NCBI RefSeq assembly: GCF_002192415.1
Contig: NZ_CP021780.1
Span: 6,758,001 to 6,822,000 of the forward strand
Direction of reading: 5' to 3'
From: Paenibacillus donghaensis
Lineage (GTDB): Bacteria; Bacillota; Bacilli; Paenibacillales; Paenibacillaceae
Length of the DNA: 64,000 nt
Shown here: positions 24,550 to 32,993 of the stretch, one piece after another
Position numbering within the stretch: the stretch's first letter is position 1
Layout: each line of letters begins with the position of its first letter
Position numbers and translations under genes: made by a program
Notes under the pieces: generated by a model
Seen by the model: the letters and a program-made list of their open reading frames with translations, nothing else
Database searches by the model: none
What the model was told of the DNA's origin: nothing

Positions 24550-25914
24550 TTAATCCAGCTCCGCCCGTGAGAACAGGTCTTTCATGAGTTCATCATCCTC
24601 GCAAGCCGCCTTGAACCGTACGGCAAACTGCTGAAGTGCTGCTCTGTCGGCTGAATAGGCGCAGAACATGTCCGCTTCGGGATCAAAACGGATCGTCCCC
24701 GACAACTCCGGCATTTGCTCCTCCAGGAACACAGCCGCCAAGGATGCCCAGTCATATCCGCTGCCTTCGAATCCCTCATTCTCCCGCAGTTGGAATAATT
24801 CTTCCTTATATGTGCCTACAGTCAGGATGACCGACATTCCGCCCTTGTCCTGTTCTACCAGGATAAACGGTTTAATCGACTCCGGATCAATATCCAGCGG
24901 CGCCTCAGCCTCAGCTTCTACTTCAGTTTCCGTTTCAGCTCCCACCACTACCGTTTCGTCGTTTATCGCAGACACGGCTGCGGTCGGCTCTGCCTCACGG
25001 CTGGTCAGTCCGGCAATAAATACTTCAAAGTTCGCTGCCAGATACGTAATCTTATATTGATTGTCCCGGTCCACATGAACGACCTCGGGTTCACCGTCAT
25101 TGCCGTTGTTGCGGTAATCGAGCATGACCACCTCACGGCCCGAAGGACACTCACAGATGACGACCCCAATCTCGGGATAACCGCCTTCTTCAATGATAAC
25201 CCGGCTGCCTGCCGCTCCGCCCAGAGAGTTCTTCTTCTCCTTCCCGATACCAAGGATAGCAGAGATGACAATATAATCAGCGGTCTCATTCCCGGCACCA
25301 GCTTCGCTTACCGGGAAATAGGTCTTCCGGGGAATCCCCCCGTTATGTAACTTCATCAAGGCAACGTAAGCCGCCGGCAGCTTAAAGACCAGCCGCTCCT
25401 CCACAGCCTCAATCAGTTCGTCTGTAGGCCGCGCAGACATATAGGCTTGGGATGCAGGGTCCCTGTCATTCCATAAATTCCCCAGATCAGACGCGCCTGC
25501 AAGCTTAAGCGGGGCTTGGGATGGCTTGGGCTTCTTCGCCGTTTTGGCCGCTTTGGCCTTCTTGGCAGCTCTCTCCTTGCTCCATTCCAGATAGCTGAGC
25601 GTATCCTCATCGTCAGGCTCCAATTCATCGGCGGCGGCGAAGGCGCTTGCAGCCTCTTCGTACCGCTTCAGGTTGTAGTAGGAATACCCTGTACGGAAAT
25701 GCCAGAGCGCGTCCTCCTGCCCTTCGGCTGTGATCAGCAAAAATTGTTCCAACGCTTCTTCATAACGCTCCAGATTGTTCAAGGCTCTGCCCAAATAGCT
25801 GATCTGCTCATAGTCCCTGTCCTCGGCTGGCACCTCCAGCACCGCGTCTACGATTTCCTGAAATTCATCCTCATCCAGCCACTTCTCCAATTGTTCCACT
25901 AGCTCATCACTCAT
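24550..25914 (-). CDS. TPR-SUKH-Imm51-like polyimmunity protein
   Basis: A 454-residue paralogue of the protein at 21260-22624. It has TPR-like helices (residues 1-110), an Ala/Lys linker, and a SUKH domain (LVFKLPAAYVALMKLHNGG, YPEIGVVICECPSGREVVM). After an acidic Ala/Glu/Val linker comes a different C-terminal domain with SVILTVGTYKEELFQL, GYDWASLAAVFLEEQMPEL and FDPEADMFCAYSADRAALQQF, ending DLFSRAELD. I recognise that tail as Imm51-like. Two immunity modules in one chain suggest protection against several contact-dependent or secreted toxins. No toxin is encoded nearby. The Imm51 call is from memory of the motif and should be checked. Confidence 0.8.
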   Translation of the reverse strand: MSDELVEQLEKWLDEDEFQEIVDAVLEVPAEDRDYEQISYLGRALNNLERYEEALEQFLLITAEGQEDALWHFRTGYSYYNLKRYEEAASAFAAADELEPDDEDTLSYLEWSKERAAKKAKAAKTAKKPKPSQAPLKLAGASDLGNLWNDRDPASQAYMSARPTDELIEAVEERLVFKLPAAYVALMKLHNGGIPRKTYFPVSEAGAGNETADYIVISAILGIGKEKKNSLGGAAGSRVIIEEGGYPEIGVVICECPSGREVVMLDYRNNGNDGEPEVVHVDRDNQYKITYLAANFEVFIAGLTSREAEPTAAVSAINDETVVVGAETETEVEAEAEAPLDIDPESIKPFILVEQDKGGMSVILTVGTYKEELFQLRENEGFEGSGYDWASLAAVFLEEQMPELSGTIRFDPEADMFCAYSADRAALQQFAVRFKAACEDDELMKDLFSRAELD

Positions 25915-25958
25915 GATTTATGCCTCCCGGTTACGATACCTGTATTCTCTATTAGCGA

Positions 25959-26876
25959 TTATACCATTTCCTGCCGTGTGGTCTCCAGCCAGTACCATTC
26001 ATCACCACCAAGGCTATGCAGAAATTCGAGATAGGCAAACGGATTCGGCTCCAGGCCGATCTTCTCCCAAATATACAGGGCCATAGCTTCCACCACATTC
26101 TCTTCAATGAAGCTTTCTATCGTCGTATAGCCAAACCGGTTCTTTTGCTTCTCAAAAGCAGCCAGCAGCGCAGGCGTGGCGCTCAACCGGTGAAAGGGCG
26201 CCTCCAGCTCAGCAATACGATAAGGCGGATGGAACATCTCGTGAATCGCAATACCGAGTGTCAATTCCAGAGAAAACGAACAATCGGATATATAACGCGG
26301 CCCCGTAATTTTGATACCATGCGGAGCTGCGAAGCTGCACAAATATAACTGGATATGATCAATGCTGCTGGAAGGGCCCAACATATCGTTGATTTCCTTG
26401 AAAATAGACTGCCGGCTGGCAAATACCTTGATTTCTTCCGTTTTCATCAGCAGCTGCGGGAGCTTCCGCTCCTGCCAATATTCTCTGAAGCACAGCTTCT
26501 CTAGGTCTTGCAGGATTTCCGGAACCAGGCTAAACAGAGGCTCCCGCTGCTTCCACTGTTCTTCTTTGTAATAAGGCGATTGACTGAAATGCCGTTGCAG
26601 CAGCTCGGTAGAACGAAATAGCTCCGGCAGCTCCAGCTCATCGAAATTGGGAAGAGAAGAAACCACCAGATTCAGAAACGGGCTAAGCATCGTTCCTCCC
26701 TGAATCCGAATGATTTCGGACATCAGCTGATGATTCCTGTCTGTATGTATCGATACGAAATGGTGATGGTCCTCCGTATGCCGGCTCACATAGAACTCAT
26801 CCTGGGTCAGCACATTCAAGAAATTCAACGCATCAAACTTGTACGAATTTATGACTTCAAACCCCACAGTGTACAC
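25959..26876 (-). CDS. Putative HExxH metallopeptidase, unrecognised family
   Basis: A 305-residue cytoplasmic protein with no signal peptide. The helix LTLGIAIHEMFHPPYR holds a zinc-type HEMFH motif (residues 212-216). About 50 residues later ESFIEENVVEAMALYIWEK offers a glutamate as a possible third ligand, as in gluzincins. The N-terminal 130 residues contain no domain I know. It lies 44 bases upstream (leftward transcription) of the TPR-SUKH gene and may share its operon. Function is not assigned. Confidence 0.65.
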   Translation of the reverse strand: MYTVGFEVINSYKFDALNFLNVLTQDEFYVSRHTEDHHHFVSIHTDRNHQLMSEIIRIQGGTMLSPFLNLVVSSLPNFDELELPELFRSTELLQRHFSQSPYYKEEQWKQREPLFSLVPEILQDLEKLCFREYWQERKLPQLLMKTEEIKVFASRQSIFKEINDMLGPSSSIDHIQLYLCSFAAPHGIKITGPRYISDCSFSLELTLGIAIHEMFHPPYRIAELEAPFHRLSATPALLAAFEKQKNRFGYTTIESFIEENVVEAMALYIWEKIGLEPNPFAYLEFLHSLGGDEWYWLETTRQEMV

Positions 26877-26952
26877 CCTCCTCTCTTGATTACTGTACTT
26901 ATTCTCCAGTTATCTGCAAATTCCTACAAATGCTGCACCAACAAACAGAATA

Positions 26953-26978
26953 ATCCGCCGCAAATTGCTGCGGCGGAT
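26953..26978 (-). terminator. Hairpin terminator after the sugar-isomerase operon
   Basis: ATCCGCCGCA and TGCGGCGGAT form a strong GC stem with a short loop, 30 bases past the stop at 27008. The following tract on the minus strand is only moderately T-rich. Confidence 0.6.
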
Positions 26979-27007
26979 AGCTATGAATCAAATATATAAT
27001 TTCCGGT

Positions 27008-27904
27008 TTATGATTTCCGGTACCCCTTCAGAAATTGTACAGCCTGCCGGATGTCCGCCTCCGGATTGCGGCCCACCTCGCGTTCGATGGTCAAATAACC
27101 GTTATAACCGATATCCTTCAGCGCCTGCAGGTAGCCGTTCCAGTCCACGCTTCCTTCTCCAAGCGGTACCTCGCGGAATGTCGGACCCGACTCGGCCAGC
27201 TTCGCTATGTTCTCATGATCCAGCGCGGCCCCTTCGTAGCCGTATTCGCCATACACCTCACGGGGATCAATCTCACCCAGCTTAATGCCATCCTTGGCAT
27301 GGGTATGCACGATGTATTCCTTCAGCATATGCACTCCCTGCACTGGATCATCGCCAGTAACCATGACCATATTGGCCGGATCGAAGTTGACAGACACCCC
27401 TTTGCTACCCAGCCCGTCCAAGAAGGATCTCAGCTGCACTGCGGGTTCAGGCCCTGTCTCAATCGCGAAATAGGCGTCCATCCCATGCGCGAACTGGCTG
27501 AGCTCCACGCAGGCGGCATGCATCGTTTCATAGATTCTGCTGCCGGGGTCCTGCGGCACAATGCCGATATGCGTAGTTACAATATCAGTGCCCAGCTCCT
27601 TGGCCAGCTCCATAATCCGTTTCGACTTATCGATCTTGGAGGGGTTAAGTGCCGGGTCCTGGAAACCGTGACCGCCCAGATCACCGACCAGCGCGGAAAT
27701 CTCCAGGCCGAGCGAGGCGATGAACTCTTTCCACTCCCGGCGGGCGGACGCAGACAGATGGGAAGGGTCAAATTCCCCTTGCACCGCATAGATCTGCACA
27801 CCGTCTGCCCCGGCTTCCTTGGCCTTGCGCAGCCCTTCCTTCACACCCACCTGGAAGCTGTCTACAATCACACCGATGTTATTGGTCATGATAGGTCTAG
27901 CCAT
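27008..27904 (-). CDS. Sugar phosphate isomerase/epimerase (TIM barrel)
   Basis: A 298-residue xylose-isomerase-like TIM barrel: EAGADGVQIYAVQGEF, ALVGDLGGHGFQDP, VTTHIGIVP, YFAIETGPEP, VNFDPANMVMV, HTHAKDGIKL and LTIEREVGR supply the metal-binding Glu/Asp/His residues at the strand ends. Such enzymes interconvert keto/aldo sugars or inositol derivatives. It is the last of three leftward genes with another isomerase and a Gfo/Idh dehydrogenase, facing an AraC regulator. The trio probably degrades one sugar or polyol; which one is not evident. Confidence 0.88.
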   Translation of the reverse strand: MARPIMTNNIGVIVDSFQVGVKEGLRKAKEAGADGVQIYAVQGEFDPSHLSASARREWKEFIASLGLEISALVGDLGGHGFQDPALNPSKIDKSKRIMELAKELGTDIVTTHIGIVPQDPGSRIYETMHAACVELSQFAHGMDAYFAIETGPEPAVQLRSFLDGLGSKGVSVNFDPANMVMVTGDDPVQGVHMLKEYIVHTHAKDGIKLGEIDPREVYGEYGYEGAALDHENIAKLAESGPTFREVPLGEGSVDWNGYLQALKDIGYNGYLTIEREVGRNPEADIRQAVQFLKGYRKS

Positions 27905-27933
27905 CCTGTATTCCTCCTGTCCTGTTCCCTGTT

Positions 27934-28791
27934 CTATATTTCACTCCAGATCCGCTTCACATATTCCAGACCGCGCCGGGTGCCCATTCGGCAATCTTCC
28001 ATCCCTTCGAATTCAATGGAGATATACCCGTCATATCCGCTTTGTTTCACGATCCGCAACACCTGGGGCATATCAATATCGCCTTGTCCGACGATGGCTC
28101 CCCGCAGCCAGCTGCCGCCGGAGGACGGGAACCATCCCTCTCCCGGCTGGCGCTGAGGTGCACGGACATAGAAATCCTTCACATGAACCATCGAAGCAAG
28201 CTTGACGTTGTTCGCCACGGCCGTAACCGGATTCTCGTCGGCGCACAGAAAGTTCCCCACATCCAGCGTCGTGCGGAAATTGTCCCGGTCCACGGCCTTT
28301 ACCAGTGCCTGCACCCGGTCGCTGTGCTGGATGAAATAGCCATGGTTCTCCACGCTGGTCGTAATGCCGAACCCGGCGGCATAATCGGCCACCTGGCGGC
28401 AGGCCTCCACCAGCCGCGGCAGCTCATGCAGATAATTGCTGATGGACAGGTCGGCTGCCGAGGCCACGTCATGACGCATCCGCCGAATGCCCAGTGCAGC
28501 GCAGACGTCGACTTCCCGTTTGACCCGCTCCACCTCCTGCTGCCAGTCCGCTTCTGGCAGCCCGGCGAACTGGGCTCCCACTGCATAATTGGAGAGCTCC
28601 AGCCCCAGCCCCCCGGCAGTCTTGAGGATATCTTCAATCAGCTGCGGCTGATCAATCAGATTGAAGCCGAGGGGGACAATCTCGGCGTGCTCCGCCCCCA
28701 TCCCGGCGATGGTTTCCAGAACACCAGAAAGGGTCAGCTCTCCTGCCGAGAACGCTGCATGCAGGCTGTAGGTGCTGATGCCAAGCTTCAT
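27934..28791 (-). CDS. Sugar phosphate isomerase/epimerase (TIM barrel)
   Basis: A 285-residue relative of the preceding protein with a different set of strand motifs: MKLGISTYSLHAAF, HAEIVPLGFNLI, SVENHGYFIQ, TTLDVGNFLCADENP, VHVKDFYVR, GQGDIDMPQVLRIV and ISIEFEGMEDC. The E/D/H/E metal site of the family is present. It overlaps the dehydrogenase gene by four bases (ATGA), so the two are translated together. Likely acts next to the Idh step, perhaps epimerising or isomerising the oxidised sugar. Confidence 0.88.
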   Translation of the reverse strand: MKLGISTYSLHAAFSAGELTLSGVLETIAGMGAEHAEIVPLGFNLIDQPQLIEDILKTAGGLGLELSNYAVGAQFAGLPEADWQQEVERVKREVDVCAALGIRRMRHDVASAADLSISNYLHELPRLVEACRQVADYAAGFGITTSVENHGYFIQHSDRVQALVKAVDRDNFRTTLDVGNFLCADENPVTAVANNVKLASMVHVKDFYVRAPQRQPGEGWFPSSGGSWLRGAIVGQGDIDMPQVLRIVKQSGYDGYISIEFEGMEDCRMGTRRGLEYVKRIWSEI

Positions 28792-29846
28792 AGTCTCACC
28801 TCTTCTCCTCTGGCCGCGGATTCATAGATACCGCAGAGTATCTTCATGATCTCCACGCCATCCTGCACCGGACTTAGCGGCTCCCTTCCGCTCTGTAAGC
28901 AGTCGATAAAGTGATCGATCTCATGCTGAAAGGCACTGTTGAAGTCAAAGCCTGCATGATCCGTCTGCGGATAACTATTGACGATAGTGTCCGCCCGCTC
29001 GCTGACAATGACCGTTGCAGGATCAACCTCAAAGCCGCCTTTCTCCCCATACAGGCGGACCGACCGCTCATCTTCCTTGGCATGCAGCGTAAAGCTGACA
29101 TCGACCAGCAGTGAAGCGCCGTTCTCAAACCGGATCAACGCATTCGCCAGATCCTCTACCGTGTTGCTGGCCGCATCATAATCGGCGGCTTTATAGAAGG
29201 AAAGATGCTGCACATGGGCCCGGTTGCCCAGCTTCTTGTACGTATTGGCACTGACGGATACCGGCTTCGGGCGACCCATCAGATACCAGCACAGATCAAT
29301 CACGTGGACGCCTATATCGATCAGCGGCCCTCCGCCAGAACGTTCAACGTCGGCGAACCAGCCGCCGGGATTGCCTAGCCGCCGGAGTGTCGTTGCCTTC
29401 GCATAATAGATCTCACCGAACTCGCCATTCTCGACCAGTGAATGAAGGAACCGGGCGTTGTCATCATAACGGCGCACGAACCCAACCTGCAGCGTCTTGC
29501 CGCTCTCCTCCACTGCCTGCTGAATATCCAGCGCCTCTTCCACCGTCCGGCATAAGGGCTTCTCCACCAGCACATGCTTGCCGGCCCGCAGCGCGGCAAT
29601 GCTGATCTCCGCATGTGAGTTATTCCAGGTACAGATGCTGACCGCATCGACACCCGGATCAGCCAGCAGCTCGCGGTAATCGGTGTAGAACTGCTGTGCC
29701 CCATACTTCTCGGCTGCCAACCTGGCGCGGTCCTCATTCAAGTCGCAAACCGCATATACGGCAGTATACGGATTATTCTGGTAAGCTTGAAAGTGCAGGT
29801 CCGAAATAGAGCCTGCTCCGATCACTCCAATTCTGATTGTACTCAT
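28788..29846 (-). CDS. Gfo/Idh/MocA-family oxidoreductase
   Basis: A 352-residue NAD(P)-dependent dehydrogenase. The Rossmann N-terminus IRIGVIGAGSISDLHFQAY binds the cofactor. HVLVEKPLCRTVEEAL contains the conserved EKP lysine, and GPLIDIGVHVIDLCWYLMG holds the Asp/His catalytic pair. Family members oxidise inositols, sugars or sugar acids. It is the first gene of the three-gene operon and is divergent from the AraC regulator at 30015, which probably controls it. The exact substrate is unknown. Confidence 0.9.
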   Translation of the reverse strand: MSTIRIGVIGAGSISDLHFQAYQNNPYTAVYAVCDLNEDRARLAAEKYGAQQFYTDYRELLADPGVDAVSICTWNNSHAEISIAALRAGKHVLVEKPLCRTVEEALDIQQAVEESGKTLQVGFVRRYDDNARFLHSLVENGEFGEIYYAKATTLRRLGNPGGWFADVERSGGGPLIDIGVHVIDLCWYLMGRPKPVSVSANTYKKLGNRAHVQHLSFYKAADYDAASNTVEDLANALIRFENGASLLVDVSFTLHAKEDERSVRLYGEKGGFEVDPATVIVSERADTIVNSYPQTDHAGFDFNSAFQHEIDHFIDCLQSGREPLSPVQDGVEIMKILCGIYESAARGEEVRL

Positions 29847-30014
29847 AGCTGATCTCTCCTTTGTCTTCGCAGTCTGCCAAGCCCTCTTGTCTGCAGTTCC
29901 AGCCCCTGCTTCGCATGGTGTATGATTCGTATTATAATGATTTCAACTGTAAACACCATGTAGAGCCTTGCGGTTCGTTTGTACAATTATGCTATTCGGG
30001 AGAGGAACGTAAAG

Positions 30015-30887
30015 ATGCTGAATAACGATGAACACCTGCGGGAGCCCATGGATATGCCTGACCCCGGCTTCCCGATCAAAGTCCATACCGAGCAGTTTGA
30101 CCGGGCAGGGGTAGTGCTGTTCCCGCGCCATTGGCATGAGCATCTGGAGTTTCTCTTCATTGAAAGGGGAGAAGCCGTATTCGAATGCGGCTCAACGCCC
30201 ATCCAGGTCCGGGCTGGCGACCTGGTCGCCGTCAATAGCAATGAGCTGCATTATGGGGTAAGCAGCTCGGCGGATTTGCTCTACTATGCCATTATTGCCG
30301 ACACCTCTCTGCTGCACAGTGCAGCCCCCGATGCCGCCGAGACGAAGTTCATTACCCCCATCCAGCAGAACCGGATGCTGCTCCGCAACCATATCCGCGG
30401 AGACCGGCACATCACCGACTGCATTCTGGCCATCATCCGCGAAATGGAGCGCCGCGAGTTTGGCTATGAGCTGGCGATCAAATCGGGACTGTACCGGCTG
30501 CTCACCCTGCTGCTGCGCAGGCATGTCGCTACCGTGCTTTCAGAGGACGAACAGACCAAACGATCTCAGACCCTCCAGCGTTTCGCTCCTGTTCTCCGCT
30601 ATATTGATGTCCATTACCCTGAGCCGATTTCCGTGGACGACCTTGCGGCGCAGACCGGACTGAGCCGCTATCACTTCAGCCGGCTGTTCAAAGAGCTGAC
30701 CGGACATACGATCTCGGTATACGTCAATACAGTGCGTGTCGACCGGGCAGACTACCTGCTGCGCCACACCTCACTAAGCGTCACCGACGTCGCTGCCGCC
30801 ACCGGCTTCAACGATATTTATTACTTCAGCCGCACCTTCAAGAAATACAAACAAAAAAATCCCTCCATGGTAAGAAAACCTATGTGA
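30015..30887 (+). CDS. AraC-family regulator with N-terminal cupin
   Basis: ATG at 30015 follows GAGAGGAA; an in-frame ATG at 29979 has no such site. The 290-residue protein has an N-terminal cupin (LFPRHWHEHLEFLFIERGEAV, GDLVAVNSNELHY) for ligand sensing. The C-terminal double helix-turn-helix has SVDDLAAQTGLSRYHFSRLF and SVTDVAAATGFNDIYYFSRTF. It faces the Idh/isomerase operon across 168 bases, so it is the likely sugar-responsive activator of that operon. The SH3 gene starts 17 bases downstream and may be cotranscribed. Confidence 0.9.
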   Translation: MLNNDEHLREPMDMPDPGFPIKVHTEQFDRAGVVLFPRHWHEHLEFLFIERGEAVFECGSTPIQVRAGDLVAVNSNELHYGVSSSADLLYYAIIADTSLLHSAAPDAAETKFITPIQQNRMLLRNHIRGDRHITDCILAIIREMERREFGYELAIKSGLYRLLTLLLRRHVATVLSEDEQTKRSQTLQRFAPVLRYIDVHYPEPISVDDLAAQTGLSRYHFSRLFKELTGHTISVYVNTVRVDRADYLLRHTSLSVTDVAAATGFNDIYYFSRTFKKYKQKNPSMVRKPM

Positions 30888-30903
30888 AAAGGAGTTAGAA
30901 TAT

Positions 30904-31497
30904 TGAACAACAGAATCTTCGATAGAACAACTAGCAAGCTGGCGGCGACAAGCTTGCTTCTGCTGAACCTGATTGTGCCGTTTCAAGGCACCGCCCGTGC
31001 CGGAGCTGCAGACAGCAGCGTTCACCAATATTGCTTCCATTAATATTCTGGACCCGGTTACTCCAGAGGAGATCCAGACGCTCTCTTCCGCAGCACAGCT
31101 CAATCCGGCGGTATTCGCCGGTGTGAAGACCAAAGGCGACTTCTATCAGAAGCTGAATCAGGCCAGAAAATCTGCGGCCAGCGGCGGAGCGAAAGAGCAG
31201 CCGGCAACGGAAGCCCCAGCAGCTCAGACACCTGCAGTGCAAGTACCGGCGCCTGTACCGGCTGCTCCAAGCAATGACAAGCCGGCAACCGTAAAGTCCG
31301 CCAAGAAACAAGCCCGGGTTACCGCTGATCATCTGAATGTAGGATCGGGAGCCTCATCCAGAGCTGCCATCCTTACATCCTTTCCAAAAGGAACCGTCCT
31401 GGATGTGATCGGCCCCGCCAAATATGGATGGGTGAAGATTAAGTTCAACGGGCGAACCGCTTATGTATATGGACAATATATAAATATGCTGCCTTAG
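30904..31497 (+). CDS. Secreted SH3-domain protein, frameshifted near 31000
   Basis: TTG at 30904 after AAAGGAG begins a clear signal peptide (NNRIFDRTTSKLAATSLLLL, NLIVPFQGTARA). That frame ends at a TAA near 31042. The mature part continues in another frame: AFTNIASINILDPVTPEEI, then a Pro/Ala-rich spacer and a C-terminal bacterial SH3 domain (RVTADHLNVGSGASSRAAIL, then YGWVKIKFNGRTAYVYGQYI). The N-terminal helical segment resembles helix-hairpin-helix-like repeats seen in wall proteins. One indel between about 30990 and 31020 separates signal and body. SH3b domains usually bind peptidoglycan. Confidence 0.7.
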
Positions 31498-31517
31498 TCG
31501 CCCTGCTGGGCATACAA

Positions 31518-31572
31518 CTGGGGGGTGTCCCACAAGCCATGAAATGGCTGCTTAGGACACCCCCTCGTTTTT
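31518..31572 (+). terminator. Strong terminator after the SH3 gene
   Basis: GGGGGGTGTCC pairs with GGACACCCCC around an inner ACAAGCCATG/CATGGCT-type arm, followed by GTTTTTTGG. A long, GC-rich hairpin with a T-run. Confidence 0.85.
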
Positions 31573-31671
31573 TGGAGCAGGATAGATGTGAGCGCTTGGT
31601 GTGGACGCTCCGCGAACAGACCGTTGTTCCAATCACTGTGCTATTTAAGCGGAGAAAAGTTCTACAAATCT

Positions 31672-31866
31672 CGTTACTACTTAGGCCCAGCGAGGATTTA
31701 GACGCCGGATCTCCAATTCGCGAGCGGAATTCCTGCGATTGTACCCCCAGTCTGCCATCGCAGACTCATTATAGGGAAATCCTACCCCTAATGGGTCCCC
31801 GAACCGGGATTCGCTGAGGTTATAGGGAATTCCCTGGTTCGCAGCAGATCTGACACTAATCCCCTA
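31672..31866. repeat. Variant repeat sharing the CCTAAGTAGTAAC terminus, reversed
   Basis: On the minus strand this 195-base stretch contains several palindromes (CAGGGAATTCCCTA, TAGGGGTAGGATTTCCCTA, AGTCTGCGATGGCAGACT) and ends GGCCTAAGTAGTAAC at 31673. The terminus equals that of the four-palindrome repeats, but the inner arms are unrelated and the spacing differs. It touches the 3' end of the MerR gene. Confidence 0.55.
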
Positions 31867-32845
31867 GTCTAGGCTTAACAGGAATCAGCAGATCCAGTTG
31901 CATACAGGTATCCAGCACCTCATGGCTCAGCTGATAGAGGTTTATGTAATTGAGATGCTCCTCCAGCAGGCCATTCATCATGTTCGAATCGACCCAGTCA
32001 GCTTCGTACTCACGGCTGCTCATGACCCATTGATGGAGCCACTCCCATTCCTCGAAGCTCCCCATGGGGATCATATGGGCAGCGTATAGACCTCCGGGGA
32101 ACTGTTTTTTGACAAAAGGGGCTTCCACCTCCATATCCGCCGGAATGGTAATCCAGCGCTCATATCCATGATCCGATCCGTCAGGCTGACTTCCATCCGG
32201 ATGGTTGAAGCCATAGTGGCGCATATCCGGTTTGAGGGTGTCCAGCTTGGTGCGAATAACAAACTCACGAAGCTCATCTGCCGTTGCCAGCTCCGGCACT
32301 CCACCCACTAGGCAGATTGAGGCTACCGGGGCAGGGGGCAGAAAGATAATACGTACATCCTTTAGCTTGGATAACTGATTGTCGGCGTGCTGCAGTTCCT
32401 TCATCGTTACTTCCTCCTTCAGATGGAGTTGGGTCGCAGGGAGGACTGCAATGGCTTCCAGGATAGATTCGTCCGTCCATAGGTGCGGACTCAGCTTCAC
32501 TTCGACACTGCCTCTAAGCCGGAGCACCAGCTCATCCAGCACAGTTTGGATGGTGGATATGGCCGCCGCTTCCTGGGCAAGCGCTCTGATCTTCTGTTGG
32601 AATATAGCAATCGCCAAGCTGGATTCCTCACTGAGCAGCATACGCTGGATGTCCTTCAGGGAAATCCTCAGCTTGCGCAGAAGCAGAATCTGCTCCAGCC
32701 TTGTCAGAGCCGGCTTGTCATAGGTCCTGTAGGCATAGCCGTCTTTTTTGACACTTTCAATCAATCCAATCTGCTCATAATATCGCAGTGTCCTGGTCGA
32801 AATGTTGAAGCTGCGGGTAACCTCGCTGATCGTCTGTAAATCCAT
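31856..32845 (-). CDS. MerR-family regulator with GyrI-like effector domain
   Basis: A 329-residue MerR protein. The helix-turn-helix (SEVTRSFNISTRTLRYYEQIG) and wing (GYAYRTYDKPAL) come first. A coiled coil and then a C-terminal GyrI/BmrR-like ligand domain follow (VASICLVGGVPELATADELRE, YERWITIPADMEVEAP, then FPGGLYAAHMIPMGSFEEW). Such proteins sense hydrophobic drugs or cations. A long-spacer promoter with a dyad at 32867-32897 suggests self-activation. No transporter gene is coupled to it; VanY lies upstream on the same strand. Confidence 0.9.
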   Translation of the reverse strand: MDLQTISEVTRSFNISTRTLRYYEQIGLIESVKKDGYAYRTYDKPALTRLEQILLLRKLRISLKDIQRMLLSEESSLAIAIFQQKIRALAQEAAAISTIQTVLDELVLRLRGSVEVKLSPHLWTDESILEAIAVLPATQLHLKEEVTMKELQHADNQLSKLKDVRIIFLPPAPVASICLVGGVPELATADELREFVIRTKLDTLKPDMRHYGFNHPDGSQPDGSDHGYERWITIPADMEVEAPFVKKQFPGGLYAAHMIPMGSFEEWEWLHQWVMSSREYEADWVDSNMMNGLLEEHLNYINLYQLSHEVLDTCMQLDLLIPVKPRLGD

Positions 32846-32866
32846 AACATCCTCCCTCCCATCTTC

Positions 32867-32897
32867 AGCCTAACGTGTGACGCGACGTCAAAGTCAA
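32867..32897 (-). promoter_or_regulatory. MerR-type promoter of the GyrI-like merR gene
   Basis: On the minus strand TTGACT (32892-32897) and TAGGCT (32867-32872) are separated by 19 bases. The spacer includes the dyad TGACGTCGCGTCA. Spacing and dyad fit autoregulation by the adjacent MerR protein. Confidence 0.7.
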
Positions 32898-32993
32898 GTG
32901 TGCCTTCTCCTTCTTCACAGGAAACAGTAGGTTACCCCTATTTTCACTCCAACTGCTGTAGGTTTCAATGGAATCTCTCCTTTCTGCTTCCGC

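Noticed and set aside
27035..28156. A 373-codon plus-strand open frame
   Set aside because: It lies antisense to two TIM-barrel isomerases with complete motifs and has no recognisable domain.
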